18,710 nucleotides of DNA from Friedmanniella sp. (lineage in GTDB: Bacteria > Actinomycetota > Actinomycetes > Propionibacteriales > Propionibacteriaceae). Shown here one piece after another: positions 1-9,397 of the stretch (positions are counted from its first letter, which is position 1; every line of letters begins with the position of its first letter). The stretch is taken from assembly GCA_025964935.1 (NCBI GenBank), contig JAOPXW010000236.1, positions 1 to 18,710 on the forward strand, read 5' to 3'. The position numbers were made by a program, and so were the translations under genes. Under the pieces are notes generated by a model, which was given only the letters and a program-made list of their open reading frames with translations, had not been told where the DNA came from and did not search any database.

Positions 1-122
1 TCTTCAACGACAACAACGGGCCGTGGATCAAGATGATCAACGACTCGGTGTTCGGTGGCGACCTGGCCGCCGCCCAGGCCACGGGGCAGCAAGCCGCCCA
101 GGGTCTGATCGACCGCGGGTAG
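1..122 (+). CDS. Carbohydrate ABC transporter substrate-binding protein, C-terminal end (partial)
   Basis: Only the last 39 codons are in the window; the reading frame starts at base 3 and ends at TAG 120-122. The visible tail (FNDNNGPWIKMINDS, then an alanine/glutamine-rich helix ending in LIDRG) is typical of the last helix of extracellular sugar-binding proteins of the MalE/UgpB cluster, where an amphipathic helix rich in A, Q and L closes the fold. The identification rests mainly on context, because two permease genes of the MalF and MalG types follow in the same direction. The protein would bind the imported sugar outside the membrane, probably as a lipoprotein, but its N-terminus is not visible. 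Ligand specificity cannot be read from this fragment. Confidence 0.75.
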   Translation, partial: FNDNNGPWIKMINDSVFGGDLAAAQATGQQAAQGLIDRG

Positions 123-129
123 CGCGCCC

Positions 130-160
130 GACCGGGGCGGCGCCCCGCGCCGCCCCGGTC
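130..160 (+). promoter_or_regulatory. Strong intercistronic hairpin between binding-protein and permease genes
   Basis: Bases 130-142 and 148-160 are perfect reverse complements (13 bp, nearly all G-C) around a 5-nt loop. The hairpin begins 8 nt after the binding-protein stop codon and ends 32 nt before the first permease start. No U-tract follows. In other sugar ABC operons a hairpin at this position protects the upstream mRNA or partly terminates transcription, so that more binding protein than permease is made. That role is inferred here. Confidence 0.7.
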
Positions 161-191
161 CCTCCCGCCGTCGACCGAGAAAGGACCCGCC

Positions 192-1145
192 ATGACCTCC
201 ACGACCACCCCGCTGGCCGGAACCGCACCGGCTCGACCCGGGCCCGCGGCCCGGCACCGTCCACGGATGCGCGCCAGCCGCCGCCGACAGCTCGTCGGCC
301 TGGCCATGGCCGCCCCGGCCATCGTCCTGATCGCGGTGTTCTTCCTGACCCCGCTGCTGCTGACCTTCTGGATCTCCCTGCACAACTGGCCCCTGATGGG
401 TCGGCGGCGCTTCATCGGGCTCGAGAACTACACCCGGGCGCTGGCCGACACGAACTTCCACACCGCGCTCGGCTTCACCCTGCTCTACACCGCGGTCATC
501 ACCCCGATCCTGTTCCTGCTGGGGCTGGGACTGGCCCTGCTCGTACGCCGCCGGGTCCGGGCGGCCCAGGTGTTCCAGTCGATCTTCTTCATGCCGGTCT
601 GCATCGGTCTGGCCGCGGGCTCGTTCCTGTGGCTCTACCTCGGGCAGTCCCAGATCGGCCCGCTCTTCGACCTGCTCCGCCGGGTGGGCCTGGTCGGGGC
701 GGACGACAACATCTTCGCCAGTCGCTGGCCGGCGCTGCTGATGGTGGTGGCCATGGTCACCTGGAAGGTGGTCGGGCTGCAGATGCTGCTGCTGCTCGCC
801 GGCCTCCAGTCCATCCCCGACGACGTCCTGGAGGCGGCCCGGATCGACGGTGCCGGCCGCTGGCAGTCGTTCCTGCACATCACCGCACCGCTGCTGCGGC
901 CCACGCTCGCCCTGGTCCTGGTCTTCTCGGTGGCGGGGTCCCTGCTCGCGTTCGACCAGTTCTACATCATGACCGGCGGCGGCCCGTCCAACCAGACCAT
1001 CACGGCGGTCTACCAGGTCTACCGGACCTCGTTCACCTCCTTCAAGCTCGGCTACGGAGCGGCCCTGTCGGTCTTCCTGATGCTGATCCTCGCGGCCGTG
1101 TCCGCGGTCCAGATGCTCCTGCTGCGCAACTCCGACCACAACTGA
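192..1145 (+). CDS. Carbohydrate ABC transporter permease, MalF/UgpA type
   Basis: A 317-residue integral membrane subunit of a CUT1-type sugar importer. It has about six hydrophobic segments: roughly 35-60, 92-118, 128-150, 181-204, 238-255 and 288-310. The EAA loop that docks on the ATPase is clear at 214-220 (EAARIDG), followed by ITAPLLRP at 230-237. The MTGGGP stretch at 260-265 is typical of MalF/UgpA-like subunits. The basic N-terminus (about residues 14-32) is cytoplasmic. The ATG at 192 is preceded by AAAGGA six bases upstream, which supports this start. It pairs with the permease gene starting 9 bp downstream. No ATPase gene is visible; actinomycete sugar importers often share one MsiK-type ATPase encoded elsewhere, so this is not a defect. 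The substrate is inferred from the GH127 gene at the end of the operon. Confidence 0.93.
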   Translation: MTSTTTPLAGTAPARPGPAARHRPRMRASRRRQLVGLAMAAPAIVLIAVFFLTPLLLTFWISLHNWPLMGRRRFIGLENYTRALADTNFHTALGFTLLYTAVITPILFLLGLGLALLVRRRVRAAQVFQSIFFMPVCIGLAAGSFLWLYLGQSQIGPLFDLLRRVGLVGADDNIFASRWPALLMVVAMVTWKVVGLQMLLLLAGLQSIPDDVLEAARIDGAGRWQSFLHITAPLLRPTLALVLVFSVAGSLLAFDQFYIMTGGGPSNQTITAVYQVYRTSFTSFKLGYGAALSVFLMLILAAVSAVQMLLLRNSDHN

Positions 1146-1154
1146 GGAGGCCCG

Positions 1155-2012
1155 ATGCCCAACACCGTACGGACGATCCGGTCCAGCCTGCCGACGGCGG
1201 CGTGGTGGACGGTCTGCGTCTGCCTGGCCGTGGCCTTCGTCTACCCGCTGTACGTCATGCTGGCCATGGCCCTCAAGGGGCCGGCCGAGCAGGGTCTGAT
1301 CCCGCCCTCCCTGGTCCCGCACGCCCCGGGGCTGGAGAACTTCCGGCACCTGGCGAGCGTGCAGGGGCTGAACGTCTTCGGCAACCTCGGCAACAGCGTG
1401 CTGGTCACGGTGGCCGCCACCCTCGGCACGGTCGTGGTCGCCACTCTGGCCGGCTACGCCCTCGCCCGGGCCCGCTTCCCCGGCAGCAACCTGGTGTTCT
1501 TCGTCATCCTGGCGACGTTCATGATCCCGTTCCAGGCGATCATCACCCCGCTGTTCATGGTCCTCAAGACCCTCCAGCTCAACAACTCGCTGCTCGGCCT
1601 GACCATCGTCTACATCACCTTCAACCTGCCGTTCGGGCTGTTCATCATGCGCAACGCCTTCGCGACGGTGCCGATGACCCTGGAGGAGGCCGCGCAGGTC
1701 GACGGCTGCGGCGTGTTCAGTGCGCTGCGGAACGTGCTGCTGCCCATCGTCCTGCCGGGGGTCATCACGACGGCCCTGCTGACCTTCTTCGCCAGCTGGA
1801 ACGAGTTCTTCGCCGCCCTGATCCTGATCACCGACCAGGACAAGTTCACCCTGCCGGTCACGCTGACCCTGGTCTCCAGCGGTCAGTTCGGCTCGATCAA
1901 CTGGGGCTCGCTGCAGGCCGGCGTCGCGCTGACGATCATCCCCTGCATCGTGATCTACGTGCTGCTGCAGCGCTACTACGTCAGCGGCATGCTCAGCGGC
2001 GCCCTCAAGTGA
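1155..2012 (+). CDS. Carbohydrate ABC transporter permease, MalG/UgpE type
   Basis: A 285-residue second membrane subunit of the same importer. Hydrophobic segments lie near 15-40, 82-103, 113-136, 145-166, 198-222 and 255-272. The EAA motif is at 178-184 (EAAQVDG), preceded by VPMTLE, with LLPIVLPG following at 195-202. The SWNEFFAALIL stretch near 214-224 and the C-terminus YYVSGMLSGALK are characteristic of MalG-like proteins. The ribosome-binding sequence GGAGG (1146-1150) begins directly after the stop codon of the preceding gene (1143-1145), so translation of the two permeases is probably coupled. It is followed by the GH127 gene after an 80-nt, unusually C-rich spacer. Confidence 0.93.
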   Translation: MPNTVRTIRSSLPTAAWWTVCVCLAVAFVYPLYVMLAMALKGPAEQGLIPPSLVPHAPGLENFRHLASVQGLNVFGNLGNSVLVTVAATLGTVVVATLAGYALARARFPGSNLVFFVILATFMIPFQAIITPLFMVLKTLQLNNSLLGLTIVYITFNLPFGLFIMRNAFATVPMTLEEAAQVDGCGVFSALRNVLLPIVLPGVITTALLTFFASWNEFFAALILITDQDKFTLPVTLTLVSSGQFGSINWGSLQAGVALTIIPCIVIYVLLQRYYVSGMLSGALK

Positions 2013-2064
2013 GACCCCCGACCACCGCGACCGCGACCACCACGACGACCACCACCCCGACCCC
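2013..2064 (+). other. C-rich, T-free intercistronic segment
   Basis: Of 52 bases, 31 are C, 12 A, 9 G and none is T, arranged as irregular CGACCAC/ACC/CGA repeats. On the transcript this is an unstructured, C-over-G-biased stretch, as favoured by Rho loading. It could equally be neutral low-complexity spacer. No function is demonstrated. Confidence 0.35.
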
Positions 2065-2091
2065 GTGACGACGACCAGAAGAGGCACACCC

Positions 2092-4047
2092 ATGAACGAC
2101 CGCACGGTCACCCAGCCCGGGCCCGTCCAGCTCACCGACGCCAGCCGCGTCGCCTTCCGACCCGCCACCCACGGGCTCATCACCGGGGGGCTGTGGGCCG
2201 AGCGCCGCCAGGTCAACCGGGACGTCAGCGTCCCCACCGCGTGGAGCCAGCTGCACTCCGCCGGCAACTTCCACAACCTGGAGCTGGCCGCCGGGCAGAC
2301 CAGCGGCGACTACGTCAACGACCTGCCCTTCCTGGACAGCGACCTCTACAAGTGGCTGGAGGCGATCGGCTGGACCCTGGCCGACCCGGACCTCGGCGGC
2401 GAGGGCACCGACCAGCTGCGGCACTTCCTCGACGTGTCCAGCGGTCTGCTGGCCGCGGTCCAGGAGAGCGACGGCTACCTCGACTCCAACTTCCAGGTCC
2501 GCACCCCCGGCCGCCGCTTCCACGACCTGCAGTGGGGGCACGAGCTCTACTGCGCCGGCCACCTGATCCAGGCCGCCGTGGCCCTGCACCGCACCACCGG
2601 GGACGCCCGGCTGCTGGACATCTCCCGCCGGCTCGCCGATCTGGTCACGGCCACCTTCGGGTCCGGGCCCGAGCAGGTCGACGGGATCTGCGGGCACCCC
2701 GAGATCGAAACCGCGCTGGTCGAGCTCTACCGCGAGACCGGCGAGCGCCGCTACCTGGACACGGCCCAGTACTTCGTGGACCGGCGCGGCGCCGGCCTGC
2801 TCGGCGCCGACCGCTTCGGCCGGCACTACTGGCAGGACCACCTGCCCGTCCGGGAGGCCCCGTCCGTCGAGGGCCACTCGGTCCGCCAGCTCTACCTGCT
2901 GGCCGGGGTGGCCGACGTCTACGTCGAGAACGGCGACGAGACCCTGCTGGACGCCGCCGCCCGGTTGTGGCAGGAGATGGTGTCGACCAAGACCTACATC
3001 ACCGGCGGGGTCGGGGCCCACCACACCGACGAGGCGTTCGGGGACCCGTACGAGCTGCCCAACGAGCGCAGCTACTGCGAGACCTGCGCGGCCATCGCCT
3101 CGGTGATGTTCTCGTGGCGGATGCTGATGATCACCGGGGAGGCGAAGTACGCCGACCTGATCGAGCGGACCCTCTACAACGGCTTCCTCGGGGGGCTGTC
3201 GCTGGACGGCGGCAACTACATCTACGCCAACCCGCTGCAGGTCCGCGAGGGCCACGTCGCCCGCGGCAACGACGCCGACTACGCGCGGGTGCCCTGGTTC
3301 CGCTGCGCCTGCTGCCCGCCGAACGTGATGCGGACCCTCGCCTCGCTGGAGCACTACGTCGCGCTGAGCAGCGAGACGGAGGTGCGGTTGCACCAGTTCA
3401 TCCCCGGTGCGTACGGGGTGGCCGTGGCCGGCGGCGAGGCGACCCTGCGGGTGGCCACGGACTACCCATGGGACGGCTCCGTCGCGGTGACCACCGAGGC
3501 GGTGCCGGGCGGCACCTGGACCCTCGCCGTGCGGGTGCCGGGCTGGGCCGACCGGGCCTCGGTCACCGTCAACGGGACGCCGTACGAGGCCACCCCGACC
3601 CAGGGCTGGCTGCCGGTCGAGCGCGACTGGCAGGCCGGGGACACCCTGGTCCTGGAGCTGCCGCTGGACCCCCGCTTCACCCGGGCCGACCCGCGGGTGG
3701 ACGCGGCCCGCGGCTGCGTCGCGCTGGAGCGGGGCCCGCTGGTCTACTGCCTCGAAGCGACCGACAACCCGGGTCACCGGCTGGACGACCTGATCCTCGA
3801 CCCCACCCGGCCGCTGCAGGTCGAGGCCGCCGCCGACGGGCTGGACGGCATTCCGACCCTGGTCGCGCAGGCGGTCGTCCGCGAGCACGACGGGTCGGCC
3901 TGGTGGCCGTACGCGGGGCAGTCGGGAACCGACGGGTCGGCTGCCGTCCATGCCTCGGCGCCGACGACCACGGTGCGCGCTGTGCCGTACTACGCGTGGG
4001 GCAACCGTGACAGCGGCGCCATGCGGGTCTGGGTCCCGGCCGGCTAG
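2092..4047 (+). CDS. GH127 family beta-L-arabinofuranosidase (DUF1680)
   Basis: A 651-residue glycoside hydrolase that should release terminal beta-L-arabinofuranose from short oligosaccharides. The length is close to Bifidobacterium longum HypBA1. Family residues are visible: E314 (in EAFG) sits where HypBA1 has its acid/base Glu322, E330 and C332 (in YCETC) match the zinc ligands Glu338 and Cys340, and CACC at 405-408 supplies the cysteine nucleophile (C407) and ligand C408. The N-terminal two thirds form the (alpha/alpha)6 barrel; the region after about 430 is beta-rich. There is no signal peptide, so it should act in the cytoplasm on imported sugars, which fits its position as last gene of an ABC importer operon. 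I chose ATG 2092 because AGAAGAGG lies seven bases upstream; an in-frame GTG at 2065 would add nine residues and lacks a good ribosome site. The related GH146 is an alternative family label. Confidence 0.9.
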   Translation: MNDRTVTQPGPVQLTDASRVAFRPATHGLITGGLWAERRQVNRDVSVPTAWSQLHSAGNFHNLELAAGQTSGDYVNDLPFLDSDLYKWLEAIGWTLADPDLGGEGTDQLRHFLDVSSGLLAAVQESDGYLDSNFQVRTPGRRFHDLQWGHELYCAGHLIQAAVALHRTTGDARLLDISRRLADLVTATFGSGPEQVDGICGHPEIETALVELYRETGERRYLDTAQYFVDRRGAGLLGADRFGRHYWQDHLPVREAPSVEGHSVRQLYLLAGVADVYVENGDETLLDAAARLWQEMVSTKTYITGGVGAHHTDEAFGDPYELPNERSYCETCAAIASVMFSWRMLMITGEAKYADLIERTLYNGFLGGLSLDGGNYIYANPLQVREGHVARGNDADYARVPWFRCACCPPNVMRTLASLEHYVALSSETEVRLHQFIPGAYGVAVAGGEATLRVATDYPWDGSVAVTTEAVPGGTWTLAVRVPGWADRASVTVNGTPYEATPTQGWLPVERDWQAGDTLVLELPLDPRFTRADPRVDAARGCVALERGPLVYCLEATDNPGHRLDDLILDPTRPLQVEAAADGLDGIPTLVAQAVVREHDGSAWWPYAGQSGTDGSAAVHASAPTTTVRAVPYYAWGNRDSGAMRVWVPAG

Positions 4048-4061
4048 GCCCGGACGCAGGA

Positions 4062-4106
4062 ATCGGGGGAGGTCGACCACCGTGACGGTGGCCCACCTCC
4101 CCCGAT
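4062..4106. terminator. Long bidirectional hairpin terminator between convergent genes
   Basis: A perfect 12-bp outer stem (4062-4073 with 4095-4106) encloses a 3x3 internal loop and a perfect 6-bp inner stem (4077-4082 with 4086-4091) closed by TGA. It lies in the 73-bp gap between the GH127 stop (4047) and the treS stop (4121), so it can end transcription from both sides. No clear U-tract is present, which is common in actinomycetes. Confidence 0.85.
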
Positions 4107-4120
4107 CCCGTGTCGGTCCG

Positions 4121-6391
<2,271 letters not shown>

Positions 6392-6686
6392 CAGTCTCCT
6401 GTTCCGACCCGGGCCCGCGCTGCTTCACGGACTCCGGAAACGTTAGTGCACCATCGGCCCGCGGACCGACGGGAGGGCGGCGACCGGACATGACCGGCCG
6501 TGATCGGCGTCTCTCAGCCGTTCCGGGACCCGGGGAAGAAAATCACGCGCGGGAGGTCTTGACGCCGGCTCGGGCCAGGTCGAGCATTCGAGGAGCCGGC
6601 CCAGGTGGCGTTCTCTCCCCCACCGCCGTCCCGGCCTCCGCGCACCCGCACCCGTGGGCGCGACCCGGATCCACGAGGAGAGAGAC
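6392..6686. promoter_or_regulatory. Divergent promoter region of treS and the secreted propeller gene
   Basis: This 295-bp gap contains no credible gene. On the minus strand a TAACGT hexamer (6445 down to 6440) fits an actinobacterial -10 box and would give a treS leader of about 40 nt with its AGGAGA site; no good -35 is seen. On the plus strand TTGACG occurs at 6559-6564, without a convincing -10. An 8-bp inverted repeat (6564-6571 with 6593-6600) encloses a TCGA-GCAT-TCGA core and could be an operator or a leader hairpin. All of these are inferences from sequence. Confidence 0.4.
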
Positions 6687-7787
6687 ATGATCCTGCACCC
6701 CACCCGAGCGGCCGCCCTGGCCGCGGCCGCCGCACTGCTGGCCCTGACCCCAGGGCTGGCCACGGCCAAGACCGCCCATCCGCCCGCACCACGGGTGATC
6801 ACCAACAAGGTGGTGGCCCCGTTCAACCTCGCCCTGCACGACTCGCGTCTCTACGTGGCCGACGGCGGGACGGCGACCGTGTCCCGGGTGAAGAGCGACG
6901 GATCGCTGGTGACGGTGGCCCAGGGGCCCGCCGGAGGTGACGTGGCCGGGTTGGACGTGTCCCGCGACGGCCGCTACCTGGCCTACAGCTCGACGGAGCA
7001 CCCGGCTGAGGAGGTCAACGCGAACGGTGCGGTCACCGTGCTCGGCCCGCACCACTCCAGCCGCAAGATCGACGTGGCCGGCTACGAGGCGGCGGCCAAC
7101 CCCGACAAGATCAACCAGTACGGCGTGAGCAACCCGAGCGCCTGCGTCCGGGACGCCCTCACCGCCATGGGGGCCCCGGTCAGCTACACCGGAGCCGTGG
7201 ACTCCCACCCCTACTCGCTGGCCGCGTACGGTCACCGGTCGTGGCTGCTGGCCGACGCCGGAGGCAACGACCTGCTGAGTATCAGCCGCCGCGGGAAGGT
7301 GTCGACCGTCGCGGTCCTGCCGGCCCAGCCGGCGGTCGCCACCGCCGAGGCGGTCGCCGCGCTCAAGCTCCCCGCCTGCGTGGTCGGGGTGACCTACCGC
7401 TTCGAGCCGGTTCCGACCGACGTGGAGGTCGGCCACGACGGGTATCTCTACGTGACGACCCTCGCCGGCGGCCCGGCGGAGTTCGGTCCGCGCAGCAGCG
7501 TCTACCGGGTGAACCCCCGCAACGGTCACCTGAAGCTCCTGATCACGGGGCTGGCGGGAGCCACCAACCTGGCCCTGGGACGTGACGGCGAGATCTACGT
7601 CGCCGAGTTCTACGCGGGCAAGGTGGCGGTCATCCGCCACGGCAAGGTCGCGTCGCGGATCGACCTCCCCGGCGTGGTGTCGGTCGAGAGCAGCCACGGA
7701 CGCCTGCTCGCGGGGACCTTCGCCGGCGGTCCCGACCAGCCCGGCACGATCGTGGAGATCCGGCACGGGAGGGTCGAGCGCCACTAG
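6687..7787 (+). CDS. Secreted ScyD/ScyE-family beta-propeller protein
   Basis: A 366-residue exported protein. It begins with a short basic start, an alanine/leucine-rich hydrophobic core (residues 8-24) and a likely signal-peptidase site near ATA-K (about 27). The mature part contains repeated propeller-blade patterns such as LALHDSRLYVADGG (48-61), VEVGHDGYLYVTT and LALGRDGEIYVAEF, as in NHL/SMP-30-like propellers. The FEPVPTDVEVG and GGPAEFGPRSSVYRV stretches fit the ScyD/ScyE family. That family is named after cyanobacterial scytonemin genes, but actinomycete members occur without that pathway and have no assigned reaction. ATG 6687 follows GAGGAGAGAG; an in-frame upstream start at 6654 would put charged residues ahead of the signal peptide. 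It stands alone, with treS divergent on one side and a terminator on the other. Confidence 0.82.
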   Translation: MILHPTRAAALAAAAALLALTPGLATAKTAHPPAPRVITNKVVAPFNLALHDSRLYVADGGTATVSRVKSDGSLVTVAQGPAGGDVAGLDVSRDGRYLAYSSTEHPAEEVNANGAVTVLGPHHSSRKIDVAGYEAAANPDKINQYGVSNPSACVRDALTAMGAPVSYTGAVDSHPYSLAAYGHRSWLLADAGGNDLLSISRRGKVSTVAVLPAQPAVATAEAVAALKLPACVVGVTYRFEPVPTDVEVGHDGYLYVTTLAGGPAEFGPRSSVYRVNPRNGHLKLLITGLAGATNLALGRDGEIYVAEFYAGKVAVIRHGKVASRIDLPGVVSVESSHGRLLAGTFAGGPDQPGTIVEIRHGRVERH

Positions 7788-7796
7788 GTCACCAGC

Positions 7797-7836
7797 CAGG
7801 CTGGGTCGTCCGCACACCGACGGGCGGCCCAGCCTG
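7797..7836. terminator. Hairpin terminator between convergent propeller gene and aroQ
   Basis: A 16-bp stem (7797-7812 with 7821-7836), perfect over its outer 9 bp and with two G-U type pairs further in, is closed by an 8-nt loop. It starts 10 nt after the stop at 7787. Its symmetry suits the convergent arrangement. It is followed on the plus strand by a pyrimidine-rich run. Confidence 0.82.
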
Positions 7837-7915
7837 TCCCCCTGCCTGCCCGGCCCGGGCGGCTGCGATCGCCAGGACGCGGGTCAGGGCCGGACGAGGC
7901 CCCAGGGGTCGGTGG

Positions 7916-8383
7916 CTACCCCCCGGCGGGGTCCGCGGGCAGCAGGGTGGCCAGCGCCCGCAGGGCCAGGGGATAGCCGGCCACCCCGAACCCCACGATG
8001 ACACCGGCGGCCACCGCCGAGAGGTAGGAATGGTGCCGGAAGGCCTCGCGCCGGTGCACGTTGCTGATGTGCAGCTCGACCATCCGGACCTGGGCCCCGG
8101 AGACGGCGTCGGCCAGCGCGATGCTGGTGTGGGTGTACGCCCCGGCGTTCAGCACGACCCCGACCACCCCACCCGACTGCTGCCGCCCGCCGGCCTCCTG
8201 CAGCCAGTCGACCAGCTCACCTTCCTGGTTGCTCTGCCGGAACTCCAGGGTCCAGCCCAGCTCGGCGGCCACCGCACGGCAGTCGGCCTCGACCTCGGCC
8301 AGGGTCGTCGACCCGTAGACCCCGGGCTCGCGCCGACCCAGCAGGTTCAGGTTGGGGCCGTTCAGCACCAGCACCGAGGGCAT
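7916..8383 (-). CDS. aroQ: 3-dehydroquinate dehydratase, type II
   Basis: A 155-residue type II dehydroquinase, converting 3-dehydroquinate to 3-dehydroshikimate in the shikimate pathway (the type also serves quinate breakdown). All family motifs are present: [17 protein letters not shown] (8-24) with catalytic Y23, [15 protein letters not shown] (48-62), NAGAYTHTS (79-87) with N79 and H85, and [14 protein letters not shown] (103-116) with H105 and R116. These align with Tyr24, Asn75, His81, His101 and Arg112 of the Mycobacterium tuberculosis enzyme, with a small insertion before N79 (GGRQQSGG). ATG 8383 lies behind AAGGAGA. Other aro genes are not adjacent, so this is an isolated copy. No clear -10 box lies in the 91-bp gap behind the upstream VOC gene, so some transcription may come from that gene through the hairpin. 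Confidence 0.95.
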   Translation of the reverse strand: MPSVLVLNGPNLNLLGRREPGVYGSTTLAEVEADCRAVAAELGWTLEFRQSNQEGELVDWLQEAGGRQQSGGVVGVVLNAGAYTHTSIALADAVSGAQVRMVELHISNVHRREAFRHHSYLSAVAAGVIVGFGVAGYPLALRALATLLPADPAGG

Positions 8384-8420
8384 CGACGTCTCCTTGTCCG
8401 TGGGTCGGCGGACCGACCGT

Positions 8421-8448
8421 CGTCTCCCGGCCGCGGGGCCGGGAGACG
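8421..8448 (-). terminator. Hairpin between VOC gene and aroQ (terminator or attenuator)
   Basis: A perfect 12-bp stem (8421-8432 with 8437-8448) has a GCGG-type 4-nt loop and lies 26 nt beyond the VOC stop codon (8475) and 37 nt before the aroQ start (8383). There is no U-tract. Because both genes run on the minus strand, it may end the VOC transcript or limit read-through into aroQ. Confidence 0.7.
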
Positions 8449-8474
8449 ATCGTCTCAGGTCCGTCGACCCGCCG

Positions 8475-9299
8475 TCAGACCGACGCGGCCCCCGCGGGCT
8501 CGGCGTCCGCGTCGGCGGCCCCCGTCGGGAAGCCGCCGTGCAGCTTGAACGCGGCGCCGGTCGGGTCGAGGACGTCCGCGATCCGCCCGAACGGGGAGTC
8601 CTCGGGACCCATCAGCACCGTGCCGCCGTGGTCGCGTACGGCCTGCACGGCCGCGTCGACGTCGTCGACACTGAAGTAGACCGCCCAGTGGGTGGGGACG
8701 TCGGCGGGGAGGAAGGACGCCGAGTCCATCAGCCCGGCGACCGGCTCGCCGGCCACCTTGGCGGTCACGTAGCGGAACTCGTCGGTGTCGGAGGTGACCT
8801 CGTAGTCCCAGCCGAACACCTGGGCGTAGAACGCCTTGCTGGCGGCGTAGTCCTTGCTGTGGTTCTCGTTCCAGGTGACGGAGCCGGCCTCGTTGTACTT
8901 CGTGAAGCCGGTGTGGGCCGCCGCCTGCCACAGCCCGAAGGCCCCGCCGGCCGGATCGACCAGCACCGCCATCGAGCCCAGCGGACCGACCTGCATGGCG
9001 GGGGCGACCACCACGGCGCCGGCCGCGGTGGCCGCGGCCACGTGGGCGTCGACGTCGGCCGTCGCCAGATAGGTCGTCCAGCCGTCGGGGGTCCCGTTGG
9101 CGCCGTCGTTCTTCATGGCTCCCGCCACCTGGTGACCGCCGGACCGGGCGAGCAGATAACCCCCGAACTCCTCACCGGAGTTCTCGAACTCCCACCCGAA
9201 CACCGCTCCGTAGAAGGCCTGGGCCTTCTCCGGGTCACTGGTGAACAGGTCGACCCAGCACGGTGTGCCGGGCGCAAAAGCTGTGTCGCGCGTCGCCAT
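8475..9299 (-). CDS. VOC (glyoxalase/bleomycin-resistance-like) protein with two domains, CFP32-like
   Basis: A 274-residue protein made of two vicinal-oxygen-chelate modules, about 10-127 and 138-258. Each begins with the [32 protein letters not shown] pattern (second copy [25 protein letters not shown]) and ends in [13 protein letters not shown] or [11 protein letters not shown]. The layout matches M. tuberculosis CFP32 (Rv0577) and similar actinomycete proteins annotated as glyoxalase or hydroxylase, whose substrates are largely undefined. Classical metal-ligand His/Glu positions are not all obvious, so I make no claim of enzyme activity. The tail (after 258) is alanine-rich and likely disordered. 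ATG 9299 follows AGGGGGG. It is probably transcribed from its own promoter, with a structured leader upstream. Confidence 0.85.
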   Translation of the reverse strand: MATRDTAFAPGTPCWVDLFTSDPEKAQAFYGAVFGWEFENSGEEFGGYLLARSGGHQVAGAMKNDGANGTPDGWTTYLATADVDAHVAAATAAGAVVVAPAMQVGPLGSMAVLVDPAGGAFGLWQAAAHTGFTKYNEAGSVTWNENHSKDYAASKAFYAQVFGWDYEVTSDTDEFRYVTAKVAGEPVAGLMDSASFLPADVPTHWAVYFSVDDVDAAVQAVRDHGGTVLMGPEDSPFGRIADVLDPTGAAFKLHGGFPTGAADADAEPAGAASV

Positions 9300-9313
9300 C
9301 TCAGTTCCCCCCT

Positions 9314-9357
9314 GATGCGACCCCCGCCCGGATGGCGGGCATCCTTCGGTCAGCGTA
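9314..9357 (-). promoter_or_regulatory. Putative -10 box and 5'-leader hairpin of the VOC gene
   Basis: On the minus strand TACGCT (9357 down to 9352) fits TANNNT and would start RNA near 9345, giving a leader of about 46 nt. That leader could fold almost at once: GATGC/GCATC (9314-9318 with 9339-9343) flank a GC stem (9324-9328 with 9334-9338), ending just before the purine-rich ribosome site. No -35 is evident. Confidence 0.4.
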
Positions 9358-9397
9358 AGACCGACCCCTGACAGTTCGACAGCCCCCCGGAGGGCGC

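Noticed and set aside
2065..2091. GTG 2065 as start of the GH127 gene
   Set aside because: It adds nine threonine/arginine-rich residues from the low-complexity spacer and places the good AGAAGAGG ribosome site inside the coding region.
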